Origin: Fulvivirga sediminis
GTDB taxonomy: Bacteria > Bacteroidota > Bacteroidia > Cytophagales > Cyclobacteriaceae
Assembly (NCBI RefSeq): GCF_016757215.1
Contig: NZ_JAESIY010000009.1
Coordinates: forward strand, 186,001-250,000
Reading direction: 5' to 3'
DNA length: 64,000 nt
Position numbers and translations under genes: made by a program
The notes under the pieces: model-generated
Databases searched by the model: none
Seen by the model: only the letters and a program-made list of their open reading frames with translations
Told to the model about the DNA's origin: nothing
In this document: positions 9,519 to 17,037 of the stretch, piece after piece
Layout of the letters: every line of letters starts with the position of its first letter
Numbering within the stretch: position 1 is the stretch's first letter

Positions 9519-9631
9519 TATATAACGTTATATAAAAGTACTTCTTCGGACAATTAGTCTGAAAACATAAAGTTTGTTTTGTTTAGGTAAGAGGCTATCA
9601 TGGGTTGTTCCTGATAGCCTCGCTTTTTTTA
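9519..9631 (+). ncRNA. Candidate small RNA region: palindrome, hairpin, terminator
   Basis: No gene precedes this on the plus strand, yet it contains in order a perfect 16-base palindrome TATATAACGTTATATA (9519-9534), a 7-pair hairpin (9545-9551 with 9557-9563, loop AATTA, one G-U pair), and a strong intrinsic terminator (9591-9630). The order palindrome, stem, terminator suggests a short regulated transcript. I found no good -7/-33 promoter pair, so the transcript start is unknown. Alternatively it ends a longer untranslated RNA from the spacer. Confidence 0.35.
9591..9630 (+). terminator. Rho-independent terminator without an upstream gene
   Basis: Perfect 10-bp arms GAGGCTATCA (9591-9600) and TGATAGCCTC (9612-9621), 11-base loop, then GC and seven T residues (9624-9630). 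The T tract is only on the plus strand, so it stops plus-strand transcription. Confidence 0.75.
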
Positions 9632-9757
9632 ATATTTAAGGAGATAGATTCCACCTCTAATTTTTAGCCTGAGATAGACCAGAATATGATAACTCCAACT
9701 GGATCATAAATTGATGTAGGCTAAAATAGCCAAGGGAAAAGATTTATTTTTTCCTGA

Positions 9758-10009
9758 ATGGTGACGTTTTTTATACAAACTATATTACAAGATATGACAG
9801 CACTTTTTAGCATAGTATTAATGATATTAGCCTTTCAGGTAATCATGTTCTTTGTTATTCGGGACAGAAGAAAAAAAGAAAAAGCATCCAGCATAGTTGA
9901 AAAATATCGCATTCAATCACGCTCAGATGCCTTTAGACTTTTACAGGATCCGGATATTCCAGAAATAGATCGTATTAAAATAGAGAAGGTTTATCATGCC
10001 TTTGCTTAA
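9758..10009 (+). CDS. Small single-helix membrane protein, 83 aa
   Basis: An N-terminal hydrophobic segment (about LFSIVLMILAFQVIMFFVI) followed by a basic stop-transfer cluster RDRRKKEK and a charged, probably helical cytoplasmic tail (SRSDAFRLLQDPDIPEIDR). The layout is that of a single-pass inner-membrane protein with N-out topology. No family recognised. ATG at 9758; a second ATG at 9794 is possible. It is convergent with the DHA2 pump and overlaps its stop by 4 bases. Confidence 0.62.
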   Translation: MVTFFIQTILQDMTALFSIVLMILAFQVIMFFVIRDRRKKEKASSIVEKYRIQSRSDAFRLLQDPDIPEIDRIKIEKVYHAFA

Positions 10010-11583
10010 TGCATTCCTTCTGTAGAAACTGCTTTGTTCTTGCCCGCTTTCACAAAAAGCACAAGCGGAGCACATATTAGAAAGAATAAACCTATATATA
10101 AAAATACATCCATATAACTCAATAGAGACGCCTGTCTCATCACCCCCATTTCAAACATTTGGTAGCCCTGCTGTAAGGCTAGATCTGGCGATGAACCTGC
10201 GCTTATAAACTTTTGCTGAAAGCCTTCTAATCGTTGCTGCACTAAGGGATCATAAGGATTAATATTTTTAATCAGATCAGCCCTGTACATAAAATTACTT
10301 CTGCTTATAAAGGTACTAATCAAAGCTATACCGAAAGAACCTCCCAACTGCCTCACCATACCTGTAAAAGCGGCTCCCTCTGCTATATTCTTACCCTTAA
10401 GGGTAGATAAAGCCAAGGTAGTAATAGGCACAAAGAGTAATCCTAAGCCTACTCCCCTAATCATTAGCAAAAAGAAAAAGTCCTCTGTGCCTGTATGAGG
10501 AGTTAAAATACCGTGTGCCCAATAACTATATAGGAAGAAAAGGGTAAAACCAGCGGCAATCAGATACTTCTGAGGTACTCCCTTTTGCAATAATCGCCCT
10601 ACAATAGGCATCATAAAGCCGGTCATAATAGAACTCGGTACTAGTAAGAGGCCAGCGTCCAGTGCCGTCCACCCTAAAATAGATTGGGTGAAAAGCGGAA
10701 TAATAAAGGTAGAACCATATAAACCAAATCCTAAAATAAAGGTAAAGATGGTTCCCACCGCCAGATTCTTATCTTTCAGCACCCTTAGCTCTATCACAGG
10801 ATTTTCGATAGTAAGCTCGCGCCAAATGAGCAGGTAAAAACCTAGTACACCCGTTATCGTAAATACAACTATAATAGGCTCGGCAAACCAATCATGTTCT
10901 TGGCCTTTTTCTAATACATATTGCAACGAGCCTACAGCTACGATCAACAAGAAAATCCCCAGCCAATCTATTTCAGAGGCTTTTCTCTTACCTCCATAAT
11001 TAGGACTAGAAACGTAGTTCAAAGTAAGCATGGTGGCTACAATACCAATAGGTATGTTAATATAGAAAATATAGGGCCAACTATAATTATCTACCAGATA
11101 GCCTCCCAAAGGAGGGCCTAAAGTAGGGCCCACTATAACCCCCATACCATATAGTGCCTGAGCCATCCCTCTTTTTTCAGGAGGATAGGCCTCTGTAATA
11201 ATGGTTTGCGAAGTTACCAATAATGCCCCACCACCGAGACCTTGTATGAACCTAAAAGCAACTAACTCCCAAATGTTAGTGGCATTACCGCACAAAAAGG
11301 AAGTAAGTGTAAAAATTATTATCGATGCTGCGAAATAATTTCTTCTACCAAACTGCTGAGAAAGCCAGCTGGTAAGCGGCACCATAATTACGTTTGCAAT
11401 GGCATAAGCGGTAACTACCCAGCCTACGTCATTCAAGGTAGCGCCCAGGTTTCCACGCATGTCATTCAGAGCCACATTTACTATAGTAGTATCTATGATC
11501 TCCAGAAGGGCACAAGTGATAGCGGTAATAGTAATAATTACCCGCCTGAAACCGTACTCTACCGTACTATTTTGTTCAAGCAT
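10006..11583 (-). CDS. DHA2-family MFS drug efflux pump (EmrB/QacA type)
   Basis: 525 residues, sized for 14 transmembrane helices. Motif A is recognisable after helix 2 (WLSQQFGRRNYF), the drug:H+ antiporter motif C as GMGVIVGPTLGPPLGGYLVD, and the IPIG segment follows it as in EmrB. It would export drugs or amphipathic compounds driven by protons, as the inner-membrane component of a tripartite system with the HlyD and TolC proteins encoded just upstream on the same strand (19-base gap to the HlyD gene). Fourth and last gene of the TetR-led operon. Confidence 0.93.
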   Translation of the reverse strand: MLEQNSTVEYGFRRVIITITAITCALLEIIDTTIVNVALNDMRGNLGATLNDVGWVVTAYAIANVIMVPLTSWLSQQFGRRNYFAASIIIFTLTSFLCGNATNIWELVAFRFIQGLGGGALLVTSQTIITEAYPPEKRGMAQALYGMGVIVGPTLGPPLGGYLVDNYSWPYIFYINIPIGIVATMLTLNYVSSPNYGGKRKASEIDWLGIFLLIVAVGSLQYVLEKGQEHDWFAEPIIVVFTITGVLGFYLLIWRELTIENPVIELRVLKDKNLAVGTIFTFILGFGLYGSTFIIPLFTQSILGWTALDAGLLLVPSSIMTGFMMPIVGRLLQKGVPQKYLIAAGFTLFFLYSYWAHGILTPHTGTEDFFFLLMIRGVGLGLLFVPITTLALSTLKGKNIAEGAAFTGMVRQLGGSFGIALISTFISRSNFMYRADLIKNINPYDPLVQQRLEGFQQKFISAGSSPDLALQQGYQMFEMGVMRQASLLSYMDVFLYIGLFFLICAPLVLFVKAGKNKAVSTEGMH

Positions 11584-11602
11584 AAAATTTTTCGCTAATT
11601 AA

Positions 11603-12703
11603 TTAGTCGAGAGCGATTTCGGCTATCACATTCATACCTGCTCTAAGCCTATCTATATTCTCCTGTCCTTCTTCTAACTCTATTTTCACAGGTATTCTTT
11701 GTACCACTTTCACAAAGTTACCAGTAGCATTATCAGGAGGAAGCAGTGAAAATTTAGCTCCTGTAGCCCCTGCAATAGACTCTACCTTGCCTTTAAATTT
11801 AATTCCCGGCACTGCATCTACAGAGATTTCTACCTCCTGACCAGGACGAATCTTCTCCATTTGCGTTTCTTTCAAGTTAGCCACTACCCAGATATCATCA
11901 TCTTCAACAATGGCAAATAATGATTGTCCTGCTTGTACAAACTGCCCCACTTCTACGTGTCTTTGAGAGATAACTCCGTTAATAGGTGCTGTAAGTATGG
12001 TGTAAGAGAGCTGAAGCTTGGCTAGATCTAACTGAGCCTTGCTCATTTTAACATTAGCTTCAGCCACACCTATATTATTAACTGAAACGTCACTAGCTGT
12101 TTGGTTAGCATACTTCTGACGAGAAGCTACCGACTTTTGCCTTTCCAGTACTTCAAGCCTTTTCTCTGCCGATTCTTTAGCGGCCCTTACTTGATCAAAC
12201 TGCTGCTGGGTGATAGAGTGATCCTTTATGAGGTTTTCATATCTGTTATAATCCTGGGTGGCTCTCCATAGATCTACTTTAGCAGCTTCTATGTTAGCCT
12301 GCACTGTAGCAATATTGGCTTGCGAAGTACTCACATTAGCATTAGAGCTAGTAGCTCCTGACTTTACCACTTCCAGGTTAGCCAATGCGTTTTCATAAGC
12401 CGCCTCTGCCTGCACCACTTTTATCTGATAGTCTTTTGATTCTAATATTACCAGGGTATCTCCTTTCTTCACTTCCTGGTTATCATCAATATATACTTTC
12501 TCTATATAGCCAGATACTTTAGGAATTATCGGGCTAATATCAGCTTCCAGCTGAGCATCTTCTGTTTCTTCATAATGTAGGGAATGGATATATTTAAAAG
12601 CTCCATAAACAAGGCCTACAAGCACAATTCCGGCAAAAATAATAGGGAATAACTTATTACCCTTTTTATTATTTTGTTCCGGCTTTTCCATTGGCGTATT
12701 CAT
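11603..12703 (-). CDS. HlyD/EmrA-family membrane-fusion protein
   Basis: 366 residues: cytoplasmic tail, one membrane anchor (LFPIIFAGIVLVGLVYGAF), a lipoyl/barrel-sandwich half (PKVSGYIEKVYIDDNQEV), a long Ala/Gln-rich coiled-coil hairpin (about 90-215), the second lipoyl half (LTAPINGVISQRHVEVGQ), and a beta-barrel end. The periplasmic adaptor bridges the DHA2 pump to the TolC channel. ATG at 12703; a second Met four codons later is also possible. 15 bases downstream of tolC, in the same operon. Confidence 0.92.
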   Translation of the reverse strand: MNTPMEKPEQNNKKGNKLFPIIFAGIVLVGLVYGAFKYIHSLHYEETEDAQLEADISPIIPKVSGYIEKVYIDDNQEVKKGDTLVILESKDYQIKVVQAEAAYENALANLEVVKSGATSSNANVSTSQANIATVQANIEAAKVDLWRATQDYNRYENLIKDHSITQQQFDQVRAAKESAEKRLEVLERQKSVASRQKYANQTASDVSVNNIGVAEANVKMSKAQLDLAKLQLSYTILTAPINGVISQRHVEVGQFVQAGQSLFAIVEDDDIWVVANLKETQMEKIRPGQEVEISVDAVPGIKFKGKVESIAGATGAKFSLLPPDNATGNFVKVVQRIPVKIELEEGQENIDRLRAGMNVIAEIALD

Positions 12704-12718
12704 CTTTATTATTGGTAA

Positions 12719-14053
12719 TTATTTTTCTATATTAACTTCTTCACTTAAAATTCCTGAGTCCTTAGCAAGCTGATAATAGCTGATGGTAGCATCAGCCTTA
12801 GCATGCATTTCATTCACCTGTGCCTGAAGCTGCTGCACCTGAGCCTCTAACACATCTGTAAGTAGGGCCACACTATTTTTATAGCTGTTATTGGTAATTC
12901 GGTAATTTTCGGTAGCCTGACTGCTGGCTACTTCTAAAGTCTGCAGCTTCTTGAGTTCATTCTGATAATTAGCATAATCTCTATAGATCTCGCGCCTCAC
13001 ATTATCCCACTGCATGTCTGCCATGATAGAAGCCTGATCAGCACGGGCCTGGGCCTGCTGCACATGACTACGCCCTTTATATAAACTTGAAAGATTATAT
13101 TGAAGACCTAGCCCCACATTAACGGCGTTGGTAATAGTGGCCACATTGGGAATATGAGCATCGACATAGCCAGCAGTAAGTGCTAATGAAGGGTAGTAAG
13201 ATCCCTTTGCTATTTTTATACTGTTATTAGCGGCAAGCTCCCTATTTTTACTAGCTTCGAGGTCGTTTCTCTGACCTCCTGCCTGCTCCATGTAGTAGGT
13301 AATTTCATTTACCTCATTAGCACTTAATTTCGAAATTTCTGCGGTATCAATTGTAATAATCGTAGCATCCTCCAATCCCAGAAGAATACCCAAGTTATAG
13401 TTAGCTACATCAATATTATTATTTACTTCTAACAGATTAAGCTCCATGTTACTTTTTTGAAGCTGGGCCTTGAGTAAATCATTACGAGTTATCACTCCAT
13501 TCGCTTCCAAACTAGTAAAAAGCTTTACCCTTTCCTCAGCTTCGTTCAGACTCTGCTTTACGAGATTCTGAGTAGAAAGTAACTTGTAAAAGTTGTAGTA
13601 GGCGCTAATGACATTAAACACTACTTCTTCTTTTTCATTTTCTACATCTAGCTCAGAAGCCCTTTTCAAATACTCGGACATCTTCACCGCATTTCGAATT
13701 CTAAAGCCACTAAACAATGGCTGAGTAAGATCTGCCATTCCGTAAGTTACCGAAGAGACATCAGGAGTGACCGTGCTTCCCTCACCTTGCCCTTCACCTC
13801 CCAGGTGAGTTTCAATGTGTGGTTTATTAACTCGCATGTGTGCTCCTGAAATGCTCAATTCCGGATACTGATCCATTTTACTCTCTGAATATTTGGCCTC
13901 AGCTTCCTTTGCTGAAGCATAAGCCACCTTAAGCGACTTACTATTTTCTAAGCCCAGCTCTACGGCTTCTTTTAAATTCAAATGCTGTTCATCCTGAGCA
14001 TACAGAGTAAAAGTAAAAAAGCCCATCAAGGCTATCAAACAACTCTTTTTCAT
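12719..14053 (-). CDS. TolC-family outer-membrane efflux protein
   Basis: 444 residues with signal peptide (MKKSCLIALMGFFTFTLYAQ) and the duplicated outer-membrane-efflux-protein architecture: long alpha-helical stretches with heptad Ala/Leu/Gln content separated by two short beta parts (LSISGAHMRV and LGLQYNLSSLYKG). It forms the outer-membrane exit duct for the MFS pump. One base separates it from the TetR stop, indicating translational coupling or at least one transcript. Confidence 0.9.
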   Translation of the reverse strand: MKKSCLIALMGFFTFTLYAQDEQHLNLKEAVELGLENSKSLKVAYASAKEAEAKYSESKMDQYPELSISGAHMRVNKPHIETHLGGEGQGEGSTVTPDVSSVTYGMADLTQPLFSGFRIRNAVKMSEYLKRASELDVENEKEEVVFNVISAYYNFYKLLSTQNLVKQSLNEAEERVKLFTSLEANGVITRNDLLKAQLQKSNMELNLLEVNNNIDVANYNLGILLGLEDATIITIDTAEISKLSANEVNEITYYMEQAGGQRNDLEASKNRELAANNSIKIAKGSYYPSLALTAGYVDAHIPNVATITNAVNVGLGLQYNLSSLYKGRSHVQQAQARADQASIMADMQWDNVRREIYRDYANYQNELKKLQTLEVASSQATENYRITNNSYKNSVALLTDVLEAQVQQLQAQVNEMHAKADATISYYQLAKDSGILSEEVNIEK

Positions 14054-14054
14054 A

Positions 14055-14648
14055 CTACTTTTCTAAAAGATAACTACTTAAAATACTTTTTAAATGTCGT
14101 TTCAAACGTGGTTTTAGATCCTGCTCTTCTTTATTTCTAAAGATCAATTTCTCTGTAATTTTTCCCTGAGTACACTGATTGATCAATCCAAAAATGGTCA
14201 TAATAACCATTTCTACATCGGCTTCTTTTTTAAAGACTCCCCCGTTCTGCCCATCTGTTACTACTTTCTTTATCTCATTCCAATTGAGTTCCAACCCATC
14301 CAATATTCTTTCGTGTAGATCATGCCTCTGACTGAGGCTTAGCTCTCTATGAAGCATCATATTAAACTTCTTATGTGATAGAATTCTATCCACATATAAA
14401 TCAATTAACTTAAACAGCAATTCAATGGCAGGAATGTCCATTTTCTTATACTCCTCAATCCTTTCCCGAGTATAAAATAATCTTTTAGCAATAATCTCTT
14501 CAAGTAGACTTTCTTTTGAGCCGAAATAGTAAGAAATCATTGCAATGTTTACTTCTGCCTCTTGCGCCAGCTCCCTAATAGAAGTAGCATCAAAGCCTTT
14601 TTCAACAAAAAGCATATCCGCAGCTTTCAATATTTTGTCTTTAGACAT
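14055..14648 (-). CDS. TetR/AcrR-family transcriptional regulator
   Basis: 197 residues. N-terminal helix-turn-helix in the classic form: ILKAADMLFVEKGFDATSIR, then LAQEAEVNIAMISYYFGSKESLL. The C-terminal ligand domain is divergent, as usual, and ends with a basic stretch. It is the first gene of the operon tetR-tolC-hlyD-mfs and probably represses its own operon through the two palindromes described at 14680-14711, which overlay the predicted promoter. The inducer is likely a pump substrate, by analogy. Confidence 0.93.
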   Translation of the reverse strand: MSKDKILKAADMLFVEKGFDATSIRELAQEAEVNIAMISYYFGSKESLLEEIIAKRLFYTRERIEEYKKMDIPAIELLFKLIDLYVDRILSHKKFNMMLHRELSLSQRHDLHERILDGLELNWNEIKKVVTDGQNGGVFKKEADVEMVIMTIFGLINQCTQGKITEKLIFRNKEEQDLKPRLKRHLKSILSSYLLEK

Positions 14649-14670
14649 AAGTTCAGTTTAAAACAAGCTT

Positions 14671-14702
14671 CAAAATTAATTAAACGTTTGTTTAAATTCA
14701 AA
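14671..14702 (-). promoter_or_regulatory. Bacteroidota-type promoter for the tetR efflux operon
   Basis: On the minus strand the -7 element reads TAATTTTG (14671-14678), a perfect TAnnTTTG, and a -33 TTTG lies at 14699-14702 with a 20-base spacer. Predicted start of transcription is about 14664, 16 bases before the tetR ATG. Confidence 0.65.
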
Positions 14703-14711
14703 CGATCGTTT
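14680..14711 (-). promoter_or_regulatory. Two tandem palindromic operator candidates for TetR
   Basis: Palindrome 1: TTAAAC-GTTT-GTTTAA at 14680-14695 (6-base arms). Palindrome 2: AAACGATCGTTT at 14700-14711, perfect over 12 bases. Centres are 18 bases apart. The first fills the spacer between -33 and -7, the second covers the -33 element, which is the arrangement expected for an autorepressor. Confidence 0.62.
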
Positions 14712-14831
14712 AAATTTTAAGTTTCGCACAAAACGGATATAACCAAAATCGATTTGATCTTAAAACTTTCTTGAGCTTTGATAATTAATGCAATTCATCT
14801 TTAAATAGCCCTTTTACAATTAACTCTCATC

Positions 14832-15245
14832 ATGGGCTTTAAAGCTTCTTTCATTTATCGTATACTTTTTCCAGAGAAAAGCCTAAATCATAGACTTAAA
14901 ACCTGGACAGGCTGGCATCAACTAATCAGAGAAGTGCCAAAAGGGTATGATAATTTTAACTATGCCTTTGTCAACAAATAACTGAGCTCGCTTAACGGAT
15001 GTGAAGTATGTGGCCTGAAGGCGATCTACGAACTTGAATGCCTCAACTGTGAAGTCAAAGAATGGAACGATGAACTGAAAGCACAATATCCATCTTAAGA
15101 AGAGTATATAAAAGAAGAACAAATTACGCTATTTCGGGAAGACGCATACCCAGAGCATATCGTTATTAATAACCATCCTATAGACGGCTTTGATCGTGAT
15201 TCTAGTTGGAAACCTTTAATTACCCATCAGGATCAATATAAATAA
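14832..15245 (+). pseudogene. Decayed gene with two in-frame TAA stops; zinc-ribbon-like remnant
   Basis: One frame reads from ATG at 14832 to TAA at 15243 (137 codons) interrupted only by TAA at 14979-14981 (after 49 codons) and TAA at 15096-15098. Between and after the stops the translation remains protein-like: KTWTGWHQLIREVPKGYDN, then CEVCGLKAIYELECLNCEV with two CxxC pairs suggesting a zinc ribbon, then EQITLFREDAYPEHIVINN and DRDSSWKPLITHQDQYK. No frameshift is needed. I do not recognise the family. Point-mutation decay is the simplest reading; readthrough is unlikely because there are two stops. It is flanked by the efflux operon and the phytate locus. Confidence 0.6.
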
Positions 15246-15276
15246 CAAGTAAACGATTAGCTCAACACATGTTCCA

Positions 15277-15308
15277 TTTGATAAACATTTGTTAACCTCT
15301 ATTTTTTG
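15277..15308 (+). promoter_or_regulatory. Candidate promoter for the ECF sigma operon
   Basis: TTTG at 15277-15280, a 19-base spacer, then TATTTTTTG at 15300-15308, which fits the Bacteroidota -33/-7 pattern with one extra base between TA and TTTG. Predicted start is about 34 bases upstream of the sigma-factor ATG. Confidence 0.42.
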
Positions 15309-15341
15309 CAGCACTCGGTGTTTCATGCAAGTTTTGCACCA

Positions 15342-15890
15342 ATGAAAGAACCTGATCTGATATTATTTAATAAAATCAAAAAAGGTAACAAAGAGGCCTT
15401 AGAAAGTCTTTTTGTGAAGTACTATTCATCTCTTTGTAACTTTGTAAATCACCTTATAACTGATCCTGAAAGTGCCGAAGAGATAGTGTCAGACGTATTT
15501 TTCTTAATCTGGGCTGAAAGAAAAAAGCTCACTATTCATTCCAACACAAAATCTTATCTCTTCACCATAGCAAGAAATAAAGCTCTTCTACATATTAAAA
15601 AAAGGCCGTTTATATCTGAAAATATAGATAGCGCCTTAAACACAGAAGATTTTAATAATCCGGAAACTCACCTACTATTCAACGAACTAAACACACTCTA
15701 TCAACGGGCCTACGAGGCTCTACCAAGCCAATGTAAACTCATATTTAAGATGCACAAAATAGATGGACTTAAGTATGTTCAAATTGCTGAGGTTCTCAAT
15801 ATTTCAATAAAAACGGTAGAAAATCAGATGGGTAAGTCGCTAAAGCTCATCAGAGAAGCCATTTTAAGCTATCAATTAGAGAAAGATTAA
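15342..15890 (+). CDS. ECF RNA polymerase sigma factor (FecI-like)
   Basis: 182 residues from the ATG at 15342; an upstream TTG at 15306 overlaps the predicted promoter and is rejected. Region 2: FNKIKKGNKEALESLFVKYY and AEEIVSDVFFLIW (the -10-binding DVF motif). Region 4: YEALPSQCKLIFKMHKIDGLKYVQIAEVL and ISIKTVENQMGKSLK (helix-turn-helix). Together with the FecR-type gene 105 bases later and the STN-domain TonB receptor, it forms a cell-surface signalling relay that should activate this locus when substrate binds the receptor. Confidence 0.95.
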   Translation: MKEPDLILFNKIKKGNKEALESLFVKYYSSLCNFVNHLITDPESAEEIVSDVFFLIWAERKKLTIHSNTKSYLFTIARNKALLHIKKRPFISENIDSALNTEDFNNPETHLLFNELNTLYQRAYEALPSQCKLIFKMHKIDGLKYVQIAEVLNISIKTVENQMGKSLKLIREAILSYQLEKD

Positions 15891-15995
15891 CATAGTGTTA
15901 TCACAACCAATTTACTCTTAACAATTTCATAAACACCTCCTGATAGGGGTCTTACTGCCATAATTCACTCATGACATTAAACGATCTAATGTTTA

Positions 15996-16967
15996 ATGCA
16001 AGAGATAGAAAAAATTATAGCTAAGTACTTGGCCAATGAAGCCTCTACCAAAGAAGTAGAGCAACTCTATCAATGGCTCTCTCATAATAGTGAGAACGCT
16101 AAAAAGCTAAATGATTATATTAAACTATGGGAACACAGATATAGGGACGAAAAATATTTTGACGCCGGGATAGGCTTAAGCAAACTCAATAATAAAATTC
16201 ACCAAACGGACCGACTTAGCTGGCCTGTTTGGTTAAACACTGCTGCAGCTATAGGCCTACTGCTTATTTCTTCACTTATTCTCTGGCAAGTCTCTTCTTC
16301 AGGTGCTTTACACATTTCCACGATCGTCAAGTCCAACCCATACGGTCAAAAATCTACTTTTCAATTGCCTGATGGCTCCATGGTAAAATTGAATGCCGGC
16401 AGCTCATTGGAGTATCCGGAAGTATTTGATGACAACATTAGGTTAGTAAAATTAACTGGAGAGGCTTTTTTTAACGTGCAAAAAGATGAAAAGCACCCTT
16501 TCATAGTTGTCACCGGAGAGGTTAGCACCAAAGTACTCGGCACCAGCTTTAATATCAATGCATTTTCTAATGAGCCTGAGATCATAGTTACTGTGGCTAC
16601 TGGTACGGTAAAAGTATCAGAGAATTCAGGAGCGCAATTAACGCTTAAACCGAATGAGGCCGCAGTATATAAAAAATCTGAGAAACTGCTTTCTGAAAAA
16701 CCAGCAGATATAGAACAGACACTTGCTTGGAGAGATAACACCTTACTATTTAATAATGCGAGTATAGCTAGGGTGATTAATCAACTAATGCATTGGTATG
16801 GGGTAAGCATAATACTAGAAAACCAAGAGCTGGGACAATGTCATCTAACTGGTTCATTTAAAGAAGAAACTCTTCCTCACGTATTACAAGCACTGGAGTT
16901 GAGTACGAATATTCAATATAAAAAGCATGCGGACACTTACATTTTATATGGAAGCGGATGCCATTAA
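15996..16967 (+). CDS. FecR-family anti-sigma/sigma regulator
   Basis: 323 residues. Cytoplasmic N terminus (YLANEASTKEVEQLYQWL, the anti-sigma-type helix bundle), a single membrane helix (TAAAIGLLLISSLILW, about 82-98), and a periplasmic FecR domain with FQLPDGSMVKLNAGSSLEYP, LTGEAFFNVQKDEKHPF and VLGTSFNINAF, followed by a C-terminal DUF4974-like domain (FNNASIARVINQLMHWYGV ... LTGSFKEETLPHVL) that contacts the receptor STN domain. It transmits receptor occupancy to the ECF sigma factor encoded just upstream. Confidence 0.94.
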   Translation: MQEIEKIIAKYLANEASTKEVEQLYQWLSHNSENAKKLNDYIKLWEHRYRDEKYFDAGIGLSKLNNKIHQTDRLSWPVWLNTAAAIGLLLISSLILWQVSSSGALHISTIVKSNPYGQKSTFQLPDGSMVKLNAGSSLEYPEVFDDNIRLVKLTGEAFFNVQKDEKHPFIVVTGEVSTKVLGTSFNINAFSNEPEIIVTVATGTVKVSENSGAQLTLKPNEAAVYKKSEKLLSEKPADIEQTLAWRDNTLLFNNASIARVINQLMHWYGVSIILENQELGQCHLTGSFKEETLPHVLQALELSTNIQYKKHADTYILYGSGCH

Positions 16968-17037
16968 TTCAATAATCTAAAATAATCTTTCTATCTGATA
17001 ACTGACTAATGGGAACTACCTTAAACTTTATAATTCT

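Noticed and set aside
10006-14648. Idea that the MFS and RND efflux operons are a duplicated locus
   Set aside because: Both have TolC and adaptor genes, but pump families, regulators and sequences differ; they are separate systems.
16361-16741. 126-codon minus-strand frame inside the FecR gene
   Set aside because: Antisense shadow of FecR, whose motifs are clear.
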